From positions 62,001-126,000 of the forward strand of contig NZ_CABPSL010000006.1 in NCBI RefSeq assembly GCF_902459665.1: a stretch of DNA of 64,000 nucleotides. Reading direction: 5' to 3'. The notes under the pieces are model-generated. The model was not told the origin of the DNA, ran no database searches, and was given only the letters and a program-made list of their open reading frames with translations. Of this stretch, positions 1 through 7,668 are shown piece by piece. Within the stretch, counting starts at the first letter, position 1. Each line of letters begins with the position of its first letter. This DNA comes from Pandoraea cepalis (lineage in GTDB: Bacteria; Pseudomonadota; Gammaproteobacteria; Burkholderiales; Burkholderiaceae). A program made the translations under genes and the position numbers.

Positions 1-259
1 TCACCAGCGCCGCCGGCAAGGCGCCGAGCGTGAGCCTGCGCACGACGTGCCACTTCACGTGGCCGTGTGAGCGATGCGCGACAGTGCCGAAGCTCTTGGT
101 CACCGCCGCAAATGCCAGATCGGTGCCGACCGCGACCGGCGCCGCGTAGCCCAGCAGCAGCGTGAGCAGCGGCGTCATCAGCGAGCCCCCGCCGACGCCG
201 GTCAGACCGACCAGCAGGCCGACGCCAAATCCGGAGAGGGGTTCGAGCCACAGCGACAT
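1..259 (-). CDS. TauE/SafE (TSUP) family membrane exporter, partial
   Basis: N-terminal 86 residues of an integral membrane protein, cut by the window edge. The reading from the ATG at 259 begins MSLWLEPLSGFGVGLLVGLT and continues into GVGGGSLMTPLL, the glycine-rich first transmembrane segment typical of the TSUP family; the GTDLAFAAVTK stretch is also characteristic. Family members export or import sulfite, sulfonates or other small organosulfur anions across the inner membrane. The gene is divergent from a CysB-like regulator, which fits a sulfur role, but the substrate cannot be told from this fragment. The length and C-terminal half are not visible. Confidence 0.85.
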   Translation of the reverse strand, partial: MSLWLEPLSGFGVGLLVGLTGVGGGSLMTPLLTLLLGYAAPVAVGTDLAFAAVTKSFGTVAHRSHGHVKWHVVRRLTLGALPAALV

Positions 260-391
260 GTATGACGTTCCTGTTGGTGCTTAATGCCTGGCGGGAATAA
301 CGTTATCGAAACAGTGGCACCCACTGTAATGAAAACGCTATATACTTCAAACGAATTAAAAATTGTTTGTATATTTTCGAAAGTTATACAA

Positions 392-1333
392 ATGAACCTG
401 CACCAGTTCCGCTTCGTGCGCGAAGCCGTTCGCCAGAATTTCAACCTGACCGCTGCCGCCAAGGCGCTGTTTACCTCCCAGCCGGGGGTTTCGAAGGCCA
501 TCATCGAGCTGGAAGAAGAGCTTGGGGTGGACATCTTTGCCCGGCATGGCAAGCGCATCCGCAATCTGACCGAGCCCGGGCGCATCATTTTCGAGTCCGT
601 CGAGCGAATCCTGCTGGAGGTGGAGAGCCTCAAGCGGATCGGCAAGGACTACGCCGCGCAGGATCAGGGCAGTCTGGCGATCGCCACGACGCATACGCAG
701 GCGCGATATTCGCTGCCGCACGCGGTGGCCGAGTTCAAGAAGCGGTATCCGAAGGTGCGGCTCTCGATCTTGCAGGGGAGCCCGACGCAGATCGCAGAAA
801 TGGTGCTGCACGACCAGGCGGATCTGGCCATCGCGACCGAAGCGATTGCCGGCTATAAGGATCTGGTGTCGCTGCCTTGCTATCAATGGCAGCACGTGGC
901 CGTGGTACCGCCGGATCACCCGCTGCTGCAACTCCCGTCCGTCGGCATCGAGGATCTGGCGAAATATCCGCTGATTACTTATGACCCCCAATTCGCCGGC
1001 CGCGCCAAGATCGATCAGGCCTTCGCGCTGCGCCATGTCCAGCCGGACATCGTGCTCGAGGCGATCGACGCCGATGTCATCAAGACCTATGTCGAATTGG
1101 GGCTTGGCGTGGGGATTCTGGCGGGGGTGGCGTTCGATCCCGAGCGCGACCGTAACCTCCGGGCGCTCCAGGTCGGGCACCTCTTCGGCACGAACGTGAC
1201 GCGCGTCGCCCTCAAACAGGGCGCCTATCTGCGCGGCTACGTGTTCACGATGGTCGAACTGCTCTCGCCGATCCTGACGCGCAAGCTGGTCGAGCAAGCC
1301 TTGCGCGGCGAACACGAAAGTTACGAGCTTTAA
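392..1333 (+). CDS. CysB-like LysR family transcriptional regulator
   Basis: A 313-residue LysR-type regulator. I chose the ATG at 392 because MNLHQFRFVREAVRQNFNL is the usual CysB/Cbl N-terminus; an in-frame start at 284 would add a 36-residue AT-rich-encoded extension. The winged helix-turn-helix covers about residues 1-60 (TAAAKALFTSQPGVSKAI), followed by a linker helix and a periplasmic-binding-protein-like effector domain from about residue 90. Length matches CysB and Cbl (about 316-324). Known members sense O-acetylserine/N-acetylserine or sulfate esters and control sulfate or sulfonate assimilation. The divergent TauE-type exporter is the likely target. CysB, Cbl or SsuR-type specificity cannot be separated here. 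Confidence 0.88.
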   Translation: MNLHQFRFVREAVRQNFNLTAAAKALFTSQPGVSKAIIELEEELGVDIFARHGKRIRNLTEPGRIIFESVERILLEVESLKRIGKDYAAQDQGSLAIATTHTQARYSLPHAVAEFKKRYPKVRLSILQGSPTQIAEMVLHDQADLAIATEAIAGYKDLVSLPCYQWQHVAVVPPDHPLLQLPSVGIEDLAKYPLITYDPQFAGRAKIDQAFALRHVQPDIVLEAIDADVIKTYVELGLGVGILAGVAFDPERDRNLRALQVGHLFGTNVTRVALKQGAYLRGYVFTMVELLSPILTRKLVEQALRGEHESYEL

Positions 1334-1488
1334 GCCCTCCAGGGGCGTTGGGGAAACATAGCGCGCCGACGCCCGGTCACCGGGCGTGCCGCCCCTCGCA
1401 TTCCGCGGTGAGCCTGGCACTATTTTTCTTCGCTGGCCGAACGCAAGCGGTGCGGTATGCTTACGCGATTCGATCAACAGGAGACCCC

Positions 1489-2658
1489 ATGCGCTCACCT
1501 CTTCGCGGCATCCGCCTGTCGGGCGTGCTGCTTGCCCTGACCCTCGCCGGCGTTGTGACGGCGGCTCGCGCCGATATCACCGTCGGTATCGATCTGTCGT
1601 CGACCGGCCCGGCGGCCGCCATCGGTATCGCCAGCAAGAATGCCATGCAGCTTTGGCCTGACCATATTGGCGGGCAGAAGGCGCACTACCTCTTCCTTGA
1701 CGACGGCACCGACCCCGGTACGGCCGTGAAGAACGCGCGCAAATTCATCAGTGAGAACAAGGTCGACGTCATCGTTGGCCCGAACATTACGCCGAGCGCA
1801 CTGGCCATGCTCGACCCGATTTCGGAGGCCGAGACGCCGATGATCACCCTGATCGGTTCGGCCGTCGCCGTGGAGCCGCAGGATGCCAAGCGCCGGTGGG
1901 CCTTCAAGATGGCCGCGAACGATTCGGCGATGGCCGACGTGATGACGCGCTACATGGCCAACCACGGGATCAAGACGGTAGGCTTTATCGGCTTTGCCGA
2001 TGCCTACGGCGAGAGCTGGTGGAAAGAGTTCTCGAAGTTTGCCGAACTTCGCAAGCTCAAGGTCGTGGCCCAGGAGCGTTTCAACCGCACGGACACGAGT
2101 GTCACGGGCCAGATCCTGAAGCTGATGGCGGCCAAGCCTGACGCTGTCCTGGTAGCCGGATCGGGCACGCCGGCGGCGTTGCCGCAGCGCACGTTGCAGG
2201 AGCGCGGGTATGCCGGGAAGATCTACCAGACGCACGGCATCGCCACGTACGACTTCGTTCGCGTGGGGGGCAAGGACGTGGAAGGCACGCTGTTCCCGAC
2301 GCAGCCGGGTGTGGTTGCCAAGACGTTGCCGGCCGGGCATCCGGCGCGCATGGCGGCGTTGGCGTTCACCAAGCAGTACGAGGCCAAATATGGCCCCGAT
2401 ACGGTCACGCAGTTCGCCGCCGACGCCTATGGCGTATGGGATCTGCTCAACGACGCCGTACCGCGCGCCGTGAAGGTGGCGGCACCGGGCACGCCGGCAT
2501 TCCGTGTGGCGCTGCGCGATGCGCTCGAATCCACGCACAATCTCGCCATTCCGAACGGCATCATGAATCTCAGCCCGAAGGACCACGTGGGGCTCGATCA
2601 GCGTGCCAGCGTGATGGGGCAGATCAAGAACGGAAAGTTCGTCTACGTCTCGAATTGA
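1489..2658 (+). CDS. ABC transporter periplasmic substrate-binding protein (Leu/Ile/Val-type)
   Basis: A 389-residue type I periplasmic binding protein of the branched-chain amino acid/amide class (Peripla_BP_6). The start at 1489 follows an AGGAG-like site (1479-1484) and gives a clean signal peptide, hydrophobic core GVLLALTLAGVVTA, with likely cleavage after ARA before DITVGIDLSS. The mature N-terminus and the VIVGPNITPSALAMLDPI segment are typical of the fold. No permease or ATPase genes are adjacent, so this is an orphan binding protein or part of a sensing or solute-delivery pair. Only 7 bp separate it from the downstream dehydrogenase, so the two are probably cotranscribed. Ligand unknown. 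Confidence 0.85.
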   Translation: MRSPLRGIRLSGVLLALTLAGVVTAARADITVGIDLSSTGPAAAIGIASKNAMQLWPDHIGGQKAHYLFLDDGTDPGTAVKNARKFISENKVDVIVGPNITPSALAMLDPISEAETPMITLIGSAVAVEPQDAKRRWAFKMAANDSAMADVMTRYMANHGIKTVGFIGFADAYGESWWKEFSKFAELRKLKVVAQERFNRTDTSVTGQILKLMAAKPDAVLVAGSGTPAALPQRTLQERGYAGKIYQTHGIATYDFVRVGGKDVEGTLFPTQPGVVAKTLPAGHPARMAALAFTKQYEAKYGPDTVTQFAADAYGVWDLLNDAVPRAVKVAAPGTPAFRVALRDALESTHNLAIPNGIMNLSPKDHVGLDQRASVMGQIKNGKFVYVSN

Positions 2659-2665
2659 TCCCGGC

Positions 2666-3550
2666 ATGACGACATACACCATCGCGTTTATCGGGCTGGG
2701 CGCCATGGGCGGCCAGATGGTTCGTCATTTGATGGCCGCGGGGCATCGGTTGCACCTCTACGCGCGCCGGCCGGAGGCTGCGGCCCCGTTCGTCGCGCAG
2801 GGCGCAGAAGTGTTCGCAACGCCCGCGCAGGCCGCCGCCGATGCGGACTTCGTCGTGACCAACGTCACGACGACACAGGACGTGGAGGCGGTGCTGCTTG
2901 GGGCGGATGGCGTGGTGCATGGGGCGCGGGCGGGCGCGATCTGCGTGGATCACAGCACGATTTCGGCGGAGGCGACGCGGCGTATGGCCGCGCGCCTGGC
3001 GCTTCACGAGATTGTGCTGGTGGATGCGCCGGTGTCTGGCGGGCCATCTCGCGCGGCCGACGCCTCGCTATCGATCATGGTCGGCGCGTCGAATGACGTC
3101 TTCGAGAAGGTCAAGCCCCTGTTGTCCGTGTTGGGCACGACGATCACGCATGTGGGCGACGTGGGGGCGGGTCAGGTGGCGAAGGCGTGCAATCAGATCG
3201 TGCAGGTGATCAATATCCAGGGCATTGCGGAGGCGATGCTGTTCGCGGCGCGCAACGGCGTGGATCAGGACAAGGTCATCGAAGCGATTTCGCAGGGGCT
3301 GGCGGGCAGTCGCATGCTCGACATGATGGGGCCGAAGATGGCCCATCGCGACTTTGCGGCGGGAATTGAAGCGCGCCTGCACGACAAGGATTTCGCGATG
3401 ATCCTGGACGCCGTGGCCGACGCAGGGCTCTCGCTGCCGGCACTGTCACTGGTGAAAGCCCAGCTGACGGCGCTGATGGAGCGCGGCTGGGGGCATGACG
3501 ACACGTCGTCGCTGCTGCGCGTGCTCGAGAGTCAACAGCAAGTTCATTGA
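2666..3550 (+). CDS. NAD(P)-dependent beta-hydroxyacid dehydrogenase (3-hydroxyisobutyrate dehydrogenase family)
   Basis: 294 residues, the normal length for 3-hydroxyisobutyrate dehydrogenase and tartronate semialdehyde reductase relatives. The N-terminus has the Rossmann motif GLGAMGGQMVRHL (about residues 11-23); the substrate-binding signature VDAPVSGGPSRA and the catalytic-lysine segment GAGQVAKACNQ follow in the expected order, and an all-helical C-terminal domain ends the protein. The enzyme should oxidise a beta-hydroxyacid or reduce a semialdehyde in the cytoplasm. It starts 7 bp after the binding protein gene, suggesting that the pair handles one imported compound. The exact substrate (3-hydroxyisobutyrate, tartronate semialdehyde, other) cannot be decided. 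Confidence 0.85.
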   Translation: MTTYTIAFIGLGAMGGQMVRHLMAAGHRLHLYARRPEAAAPFVAQGAEVFATPAQAAADADFVVTNVTTTQDVEAVLLGADGVVHGARAGAICVDHSTISAEATRRMAARLALHEIVLVDAPVSGGPSRAADASLSIMVGASNDVFEKVKPLLSVLGTTITHVGDVGAGQVAKACNQIVQVINIQGIAEAMLFAARNGVDQDKVIEAISQGLAGSRMLDMMGPKMAHRDFAAGIEARLHDKDFAMILDAVADAGLSLPALSLVKAQLTALMERGWGHDDTSSLLRVLESQQQVH

Positions 3551-3670
3551 ACGCCGACGGGGCGGGCTTGTGGCCGCGAAGAATTTCGGTCATAATCTCG
3601 CCTTCGTCCGGTGAGCCGTTAGGTTCATTGAACGAGTCACGCTGCGACACCGCTCGGTGAACGCACACCT

Positions 3671-3755
3671 GCCCAGGTGGTGAAATTGGTAGACGCAGGG
3701 GACTCAAAATCCCCCGCCGCAAGGCGTGCCGGTTCGATTCCGGCCCTGGGCACCA
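3671..3755 (+). tRNA. tRNA-Leu (anticodon CAA)
   Basis: An 85-nt cloverleaf with the 7-bp acceptor stem GCCCAGG (3671-3677) / CCTGGGC (3745-3751), discriminator A and an encoded CCA (3753-3755). The anticodon stem GGGGA/TCCCC encloses the loop CTCAAAA, giving anticodon CAA, which reads UUG leucine codons. A long variable arm and the T-arm GGTTCGATTCC are present, as expected for a class II tRNA. A small accessory patch with transposase debris follows directly, consistent with tRNA-flanked insertion. Confidence 0.96.
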
Positions 3756-3895
3756 CAGTGATTTCAAGGCATTCGGCGATTCCGCCCATTTCTGCCCTGC
3801 TCCACAATTCGTATTTGGCTCCGCAAAACCGGTTATTGGGTCGGTTCAACCTTGTCGCCCAGTCGGTCACGCACGTAGTGTTCGGTCATCGCAGG

Positions 3896-4010
3896 TCAGG
3901 CGGCTAAAGCAAAGGCCTCGGCCGGGGTCATCGTCTTCAGCGCTTGGCGCGGCCGCCGATGGTTGTAGAACTGGATCCGGTCGCCGATTACACGGCTGGC
4001 GTGCTGCGGC
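3896..4010 (-). pseudogene. IS3-family transposase (OrfB) C-terminal remnant
   Basis: The minus-strand frame ending at the TGA at 3896-3898 reads VIGDRIQFYNHRRPRQAL and then KTMTPAEAFALAA, which resembles the extreme C-terminus of IS3-family OrfB integrase-type transposases (the IxFYNxxRPHQAL box). Upstream residues in the same frame no longer look like transposase, and no DDE core, OrfA or terminal inverted repeats are visible. It is a decayed fragment of about 35 codons lying 140 bp after tRNA-Leu, marking the patch to its right as former mobile DNA. Confidence 0.7.
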
Positions 4011-4082
4011 GTAGCAAAGCGCGAGGGTGAATCCAGAATTTGCCGATAACGGCCCACCGCATTGGATGGGCCGCAACCCAAT

Positions 4083-4391
4083 CTATCTCACCAATCGCGG
4101 TTTCTCACCCCGCCTCGCCGCGTGAATAATGACGTGCGGGCCCATCAACGTATCCGTCGCCACCATCGCTTCTGCGAACGTCTCAAAGTAAATCGCGTGC
4201 TCGGGGTCGGACACATGCGCTCGCCTGATTTCTCCTGCTCGCTCGTCCCACGCGTAACCGAGGTACTTCTTGTATTCGTGGAACCAGACAACATGCCCCT
4301 CGCGCGTCAACGACTTGGGGAGGTCGAACCCGCCATCGCCTTGACCGCCGATTTCTTCGTCCTTCCCGCCGCTCTTGTTTGAATCACTCAT
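4083..4391 (-). CDS. Conserved hypothetical protein, paralogue of the gene at 13290
   Basis: 102 residues from the ATG at 4391, which has a good GGAG site seven bases upstream. No function recognised. It is clearly a paralogue of the protein at 13290-13610: both share an acidic or polar N-terminus, then DLPKxLxRxGxVVWFH, YLGxAW, ExxRAHVxxxxHAIYFETFAxA and a basic C-terminus. No signal peptide or membrane segment. The conserved tryptophan, histidine and aromatic pattern suggests a compact alpha/beta domain. It lies in the accessory patch next to tRNA-Leu, with only an IS fragment and a DUF2726 gene as neighbours, so context gives no hint of role. Confidence 0.75.
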   Translation of the reverse strand: MSDSNKSGGKDEEIGGQGDGGFDLPKSLTREGHVVWFHEYKKYLGYAWDERAGEIRRAHVSDPEHAIYFETFAEAMVATDTLMGPHVIIHAARRGEKPRLVR

Positions 4392-4805
4392 CAAAATCTC
4401 CTGACATGTGAATAAATTTAGCCGCGCTAACGACTGACTTCATCATCGCAGGAGTGCCAAACCTTGCGTTTCAGCAACTTCCGAATATCCGAGCCTATAC
4501 GTCGACACCCGAAAAGTTTCGACGCGCTGCGAAAACGTTTGTGACGTATAAGCGGCGAAACGAAGACGGGCTGACGGAATCACGGTGAACCCACGACCCT
4601 AAGGCACGAATTTCAACATCATTCGATGCCACAGTTGTGCCACTCACATCGATGGAGGCGGCATATGCGCACAACTTGCGTAGGGATGTAAGACTACAAT
4701 GCGCGGGACAAGCTCGCCGCCCATCGATAGCATCCGGCGTAAAGGTTTCCCGCAGGAAAAATCAAAAAGTGCCCCCCACTTATCCGTGAACTTCGGAGGT
4801 TTCGT
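4392..4805. other. Intergenic region with a possible gene remnant
   Basis: A 414-bp stretch visibly lower in GC than its surroundings. On the plus strand an open frame from 4412 to the TGA at 4586-4588 has no start codon or ribosome site and ends with AAKTFVTYKRRNEDGLTESR; it looks more protein-like than random sequence and may be the tail of a deleted gene, but I cannot assign it. The remainder up to the start of the DUF2726 gene shows no gene, repeat or convincing promoter. Confidence 0.3.
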
Positions 4806-5315
4806 ATGGGGTTGGCATTGCTTTCCCTTGCCCTGCTTGTTGTCATGGTGTTGATGTTGGAGACGGTTCGACCGCGCAAACGCAGGGCGGGCATCGCCAT
4901 CGACTCGACCGCGTACTACGCCGTGAAACCGCTCACGAAAACCGAGCAAGCGTTCTATCGGCTGTTGGTCAACAGCTTGCCCGGATACATCGTTCTGGCA
5001 CAGGTCGATATCAAGCGAATCGTCCGAACCAAGCGCGGCAAGAGCCATTCGCACTTCAACCGAATCGCGCAACTATCGGTGGACTTCCTCGTCTGCACCC
5101 CTGACTTTTCAATCGCTGCCGCAGTTGAGCTGGATGACCCGTCGCATGAGGGAAAGCAACAACGAGCGCGGGACGCAAAGAAGGACGACGTGTTGAAGGC
5201 AGTCAATGTGCGCCTCGTGCGATTTGACGTCAGGCGCTATCCTTCAGAATCGGCCATTCGACAAGCGATTCTGGGAAGCACCAACGGCGCCGGCGATCTG
5301 AAATTCGCCGCATGA
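4806..5315 (+). CDS. DUF2726 domain-containing protein
   Basis: 169 residues. The start at 4806 follows a GGAGGT site seven bases upstream. Residues 1-20 are a hydrophobic segment (LALLSLALLVVMVLML) that probably anchors the protein in the inner membrane; the rest matches the DUF2726 pattern: PLTKTEQAFYRLL, the DIKRI strand, FNRIAQLSVDFLVC, VELDDPSHEG and a final KKDDVLKAVNVRLVRF. The spaced Asp/Glu residues in DFLVC and VELDD resemble a PD-(D/E)XK nuclease-like core, which is what the family is suspected to be; no activity can be stated. The gene lies in the tRNA-Leu accessory patch and its codons are less GC-rich than those of neighbouring housekeeping genes, consistent with transfer. Confidence 0.82.
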   Translation: MGLALLSLALLVVMVLMLETVRPRKRRAGIAIDSTAYYAVKPLTKTEQAFYRLLVNSLPGYIVLAQVDIKRIVRTKRGKSHSHFNRIAQLSVDFLVCTPDFSIAAAVELDDPSHEGKQQRARDAKKDDVLKAVNVRLVRFDVRRYPSESAIRQAILGSTNGAGDLKFAA

Positions 5316-5615
5316 CCCGCGACCCGAAAGGGGCGTCTAGATCCGCCCCGCCTTTGCCCACGGCATCCACGACTACGATCACGGCCGCATCAGGCTCGAG
5401 CCAGCCAGAAGGGCTAAGTTCCGTGCGGTACAGAACCCGGCCCTTACCGCCATCACTTCCCCGTCCAACTTTACGGGGTCAGTTCACCGTCACCGGCCTG
5501 CCGCGGCGTTGAAAATGCCAGGCGTCATCCCTGCTACGCCGCTACGCCGCTACGCCGCTTCGCCGCCACACGTCGGGGCAAACGCCATATGAGCGTCTTG
5601 CGAAGGCAAACCCCA
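5316..5615. other. Intergenic region without recognised gene
   Basis: About 300 bp between two convergent genes. Short open frames here have no ribosome site and no family resemblance. The only structured element is a short 8-bp tandem repeat at 5533-5564. Probably the right-hand edge of the accessory patch that begins at the tRNA. Confidence 0.4.
5533..5564. repeat. 8-bp tandem repeat, four copies
   Basis: Three exact copies of GCTACGCC followed by one GCTTCGCC, in non-coding sequence downstream of the D-2-hydroxyacid dehydrogenase gene. Too short to suggest more than slippage. Confidence 0.8.
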
Positions 5616-6578
5616 TCAGACCGGGTTTAGTACGCTACGCCCCGCTAGCACAGCCGCCACATTGTCCAACGCGGTGAACCCCATCTGGTCGCGCGTCTCT
5701 TTCGTCGCGCTCGCCATGTGAGGCGTAAGAAATACGTTGTCCAGCGATGCGAAGCGGGCATCGACATTGGGCTCATTTCGATACACGTCGAGACCCGCGC
5801 CGAAAAGGTGCCCCGACGTCAATGCGCCGTAAAGCGCATCTTCATCTACCAGATCGCCACGCGCCGCATTCACAAATACGGCCCCCTTCGGCATGAGATC
5901 GAACTGCGCCTTCGTCATGAGCGGCGATCCGCCACCGGGAACATGCAGCGAGAGCACCTGGCAATGCGGAAGCAGTTCCGTGAGGCTTGGATAAAACACC
6001 GCCCCGTTCTCCAGCGCCGGCGATGCCCGCTGAATGTCGGTGTAGGCCACCTTCATGCCAAATGCCTGCGCGCGCTTTGCGACCGCTCGCCCGATACGTC
6101 CGAAACCCACGATGCCAATCGTTTTCCCGTTGACGCGCGTGCCCAGCATGTCCGTCATGCCGAACGATTTCCCCCAACCGGCGCGCATGATTTTTTCGTA
6201 TTCCGCCGCACGCCGACTGGCCGCCAGCACCAGCAACATCGTGAAGTCCGCCGTGCATTCGGTCAAGGCATCGGGCGCGTTCGTCACGACAATGCCTCGC
6301 TCGCGGGCGAACGCCACGTTCATGTGATCAACGCCCGCGCTGGCATTGGCAATGATCTTCACCGTGGATGGCAACGCCGCAATGTGCGCTTCCTGCAAGC
6401 CGGATTTCTTCCCGACCAGAACGGCTGGCACCTCGCGCGCCTTGCAGAATTCCACCACCGCCCATGCATCCATATCCGATTCGGTCACGTAGGCGTTGAA
6501 TTCCGACACTGCGCGGCTCGCCACGGCTTGCGGCACTTTTCGCGCGATCAACAGTTGGGTGCGCGTGCTTTCCGACAT
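5616..6578 (-). CDS. D-isomer-specific 2-hydroxyacid dehydrogenase
   Basis: 320 residues from the ATG at 6578, which has a GGAG site ten bases upstream; an in-frame start at 6608 is less likely. The nucleotide-binding motif GIVGFGRIGRAVAKRA sits mid-protein. The catalytic triad of the family is visible: Arg in VNAARGDLVDE, Glu in DVYRNEPNVD and His in LTPHMASAT. The enzyme should interconvert a 2-ketoacid and a D-2-hydroxyacid with NAD(P)H in the cytoplasm, as glyoxylate/hydroxypyruvate reductases do. It is divergent from an SDR-MFS-VOC set and shares with it the same palindromic site 63 bp before its start, so both sides are probably controlled by one regulator and handle one organic acid. 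Confidence 0.88.
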   Translation of the reverse strand: MSESTRTQLLIARKVPQAVASRAVSEFNAYVTESDMDAWAVVEFCKAREVPAVLVGKKSGLQEAHIAALPSTVKIIANASAGVDHMNVAFARERGIVVTNAPDALTECTADFTMLLVLAASRRAAEYEKIMRAGWGKSFGMTDMLGTRVNGKTIGIVGFGRIGRAVAKRAQAFGMKVAYTDIQRASPALENGAVFYPSLTELLPHCQVLSLHVPGGGSPLMTKAQFDLMPKGAVFVNAARGDLVDEDALYGALTSGHLFGAGLDVYRNEPNVDARFASLDNVFLTPHMASATKETRDQMGFTALDNVAAVLAGRSVLNPV

Positions 6579-6640
6579 GATCTTTTCTCCAAGTAGACGG
6601 TCGCACAAAGACTACGAAACCCGCCAGCCCAAGGTCAATG

Positions 6641-6657
6641 TTGATTGAATCAATCAA
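6641..6657. promoter_or_regulatory. Palindromic operator candidate TTGATT-N5-AATCAA, copy 1
   Basis: TTGATT GAATC AATCAA, part of a 19-bp perfect inverted repeat (6640-6658) with one central base. It lies 63 bp upstream of the D-2-hydroxyacid dehydrogenase start (6578). An identical half-site pair with the same spacing occurs at 6772-6788. The cognate regulator is not identified. Confidence 0.65.
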
Positions 6658-6771
6658 CCTATGACCGCCGTCCACGCGCGCCCTTCGGTCGCATCCCACC
6701 ATGGGATGCCCTCCACCTTTCGCTCATCAGGAAAACCCTGACACGCCACCGACTGGGTGCGCTTCCAGATG

Positions 6772-6788
6772 TTGATTGAACGAATCAA
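6772..6788. promoter_or_regulatory. Palindromic operator candidate TTGATT-N5-AATCAA, copy 2
   Basis: TTGATT GAACG AATCAA, the same half-sites and spacing as at 6641-6657, 65 bp upstream of the SDR start (6853). Centre-to-centre distance between the two copies is 131 bp. The near-equal distance to each divergent gene supports a shared dimeric regulator. Confidence 0.65.
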
Positions 6789-6852
6789 GATTGCCCGGCC
6801 GACGCGGCCGATGCCATTCTCGGTTCGTGACCCACTGAGAAAAGGTAATGTC

Positions 6853-7611
6853 ATGTCGACCTCGAAGCAGTTCGCCGCCGTCACGGGTGCCGGTTCCGGC
6901 ATCGGTCGAGCGGCCGCCATCGCGTTTGCCGCATCCGGATTCACCGTCGCGCTGATCGGACGCCGGGATGCGCCCCTTCAGGAAACCCAAGCGGCCATCG
7001 ATGACGCAGGCGGCAACGCGTATGTCGCGGCGGCCGATGTCGCCGATGAACGCTCCGTGGACGCGGCATTTGCGCAAATCCTTCGCGAATTCGGACGTCT
7101 GGACGTCCTCTTCAACAACGCCGGACGCAACGCCGGCGCCGTGCCGCTGGACGAATACCCGCTCGACTTCTGGAACGACGTCGTCGCCACCAACCTGACG
7201 GGTGTGTTCCTGTGTGCGAGAGCGGCCTGGCGCATCATGAAGAACCAAACGCCGCAAGGCGGTCGAATCATCAACAACGGATCCATCTCGGCGCACTCCC
7301 CCCGCCCCAACACCATCGCCTACACCGCCACCAAGCACGCCGTGTCGGGCATCACCAAATCGTTGGCGCTGGACGGGCGCCCCTATCGCATCGCCTGCAG
7401 CCAGATCGATATCGGCAATGCGGCAACGTCGCTCACGGAGCGAATGACACGTGGCGTGCTTCAGGCCGACGGCAGCATGGCCCCGGAAGCTCGAATCGAC
7501 GTCGCTCATGTCGCGAACGCTGTCGTTCACATCGCCAGCCTCCCGCTCGAAGCCAACGTCCTCAACATGACCCTCATGGCCACCACCATGCCTTTCGTAG
7601 GCCGCGGATAA
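6853..7611 (+). CDS. SDR family oxidoreductase
   Basis: 252 residues, classical short-chain dehydrogenase/reductase length. The start at 6853 is chosen because the cofactor motif TGAGSGIG then falls at residues 10-17; an AAAGG ribosome site precedes it. NNAG, the catalytic serine region ([10 protein letters not shown]) and the active-site YTATK tetrad are all present, so it should be an active NAD(P)-dependent alcohol or ketone oxidoreductase. It is followed by an MFS carrier and a VOC protein on the same strand and is divergent from a 2-hydroxyacid dehydrogenase with a matching operator, suggesting a catabolic unit for a hydroxyacid or polyol-derived acid. Confidence 0.88.
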   Translation: MSTSKQFAAVTGAGSGIGRAAAIAFAASGFTVALIGRRDAPLQETQAAIDDAGGNAYVAAADVADERSVDAAFAQILREFGRLDVLFNNAGRNAGAVPLDEYPLDFWNDVVATNLTGVFLCARAAWRIMKNQTPQGGRIINNGSISAHSPRPNTIAYTATKHAVSGITKSLALDGRPYRIACSQIDIGNAATSLTERMTRGVLQADGSMAPEARIDVAHVANAVVHIASLPLEANVLNMTLMATTMPFVGRG

Positions 7612-7668
7612 CCCCCTCGCCCGCCCCACATAAAAAGCAACGGGCAGGCCACCGATCAGGAGACATCG

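Noticed and set aside
3677-3907. Plus-strand open frame starting MVKLVDAGDSKSPAARRAGS
   Set aside because: It is a translation of the tRNA-Leu gene and flanking sequence, a well known artefact.
5312-5512. 66-codon plus-strand frame after the DUF2726 gene
   Set aside because: No ribosome site of its own, no family resemblance and low-complexity Pro/Ser/Thr composition.
5533-5564. CRISPR-like array
   Set aside because: Four contiguous 8-bp units without spacers are a simple tandem repeat.
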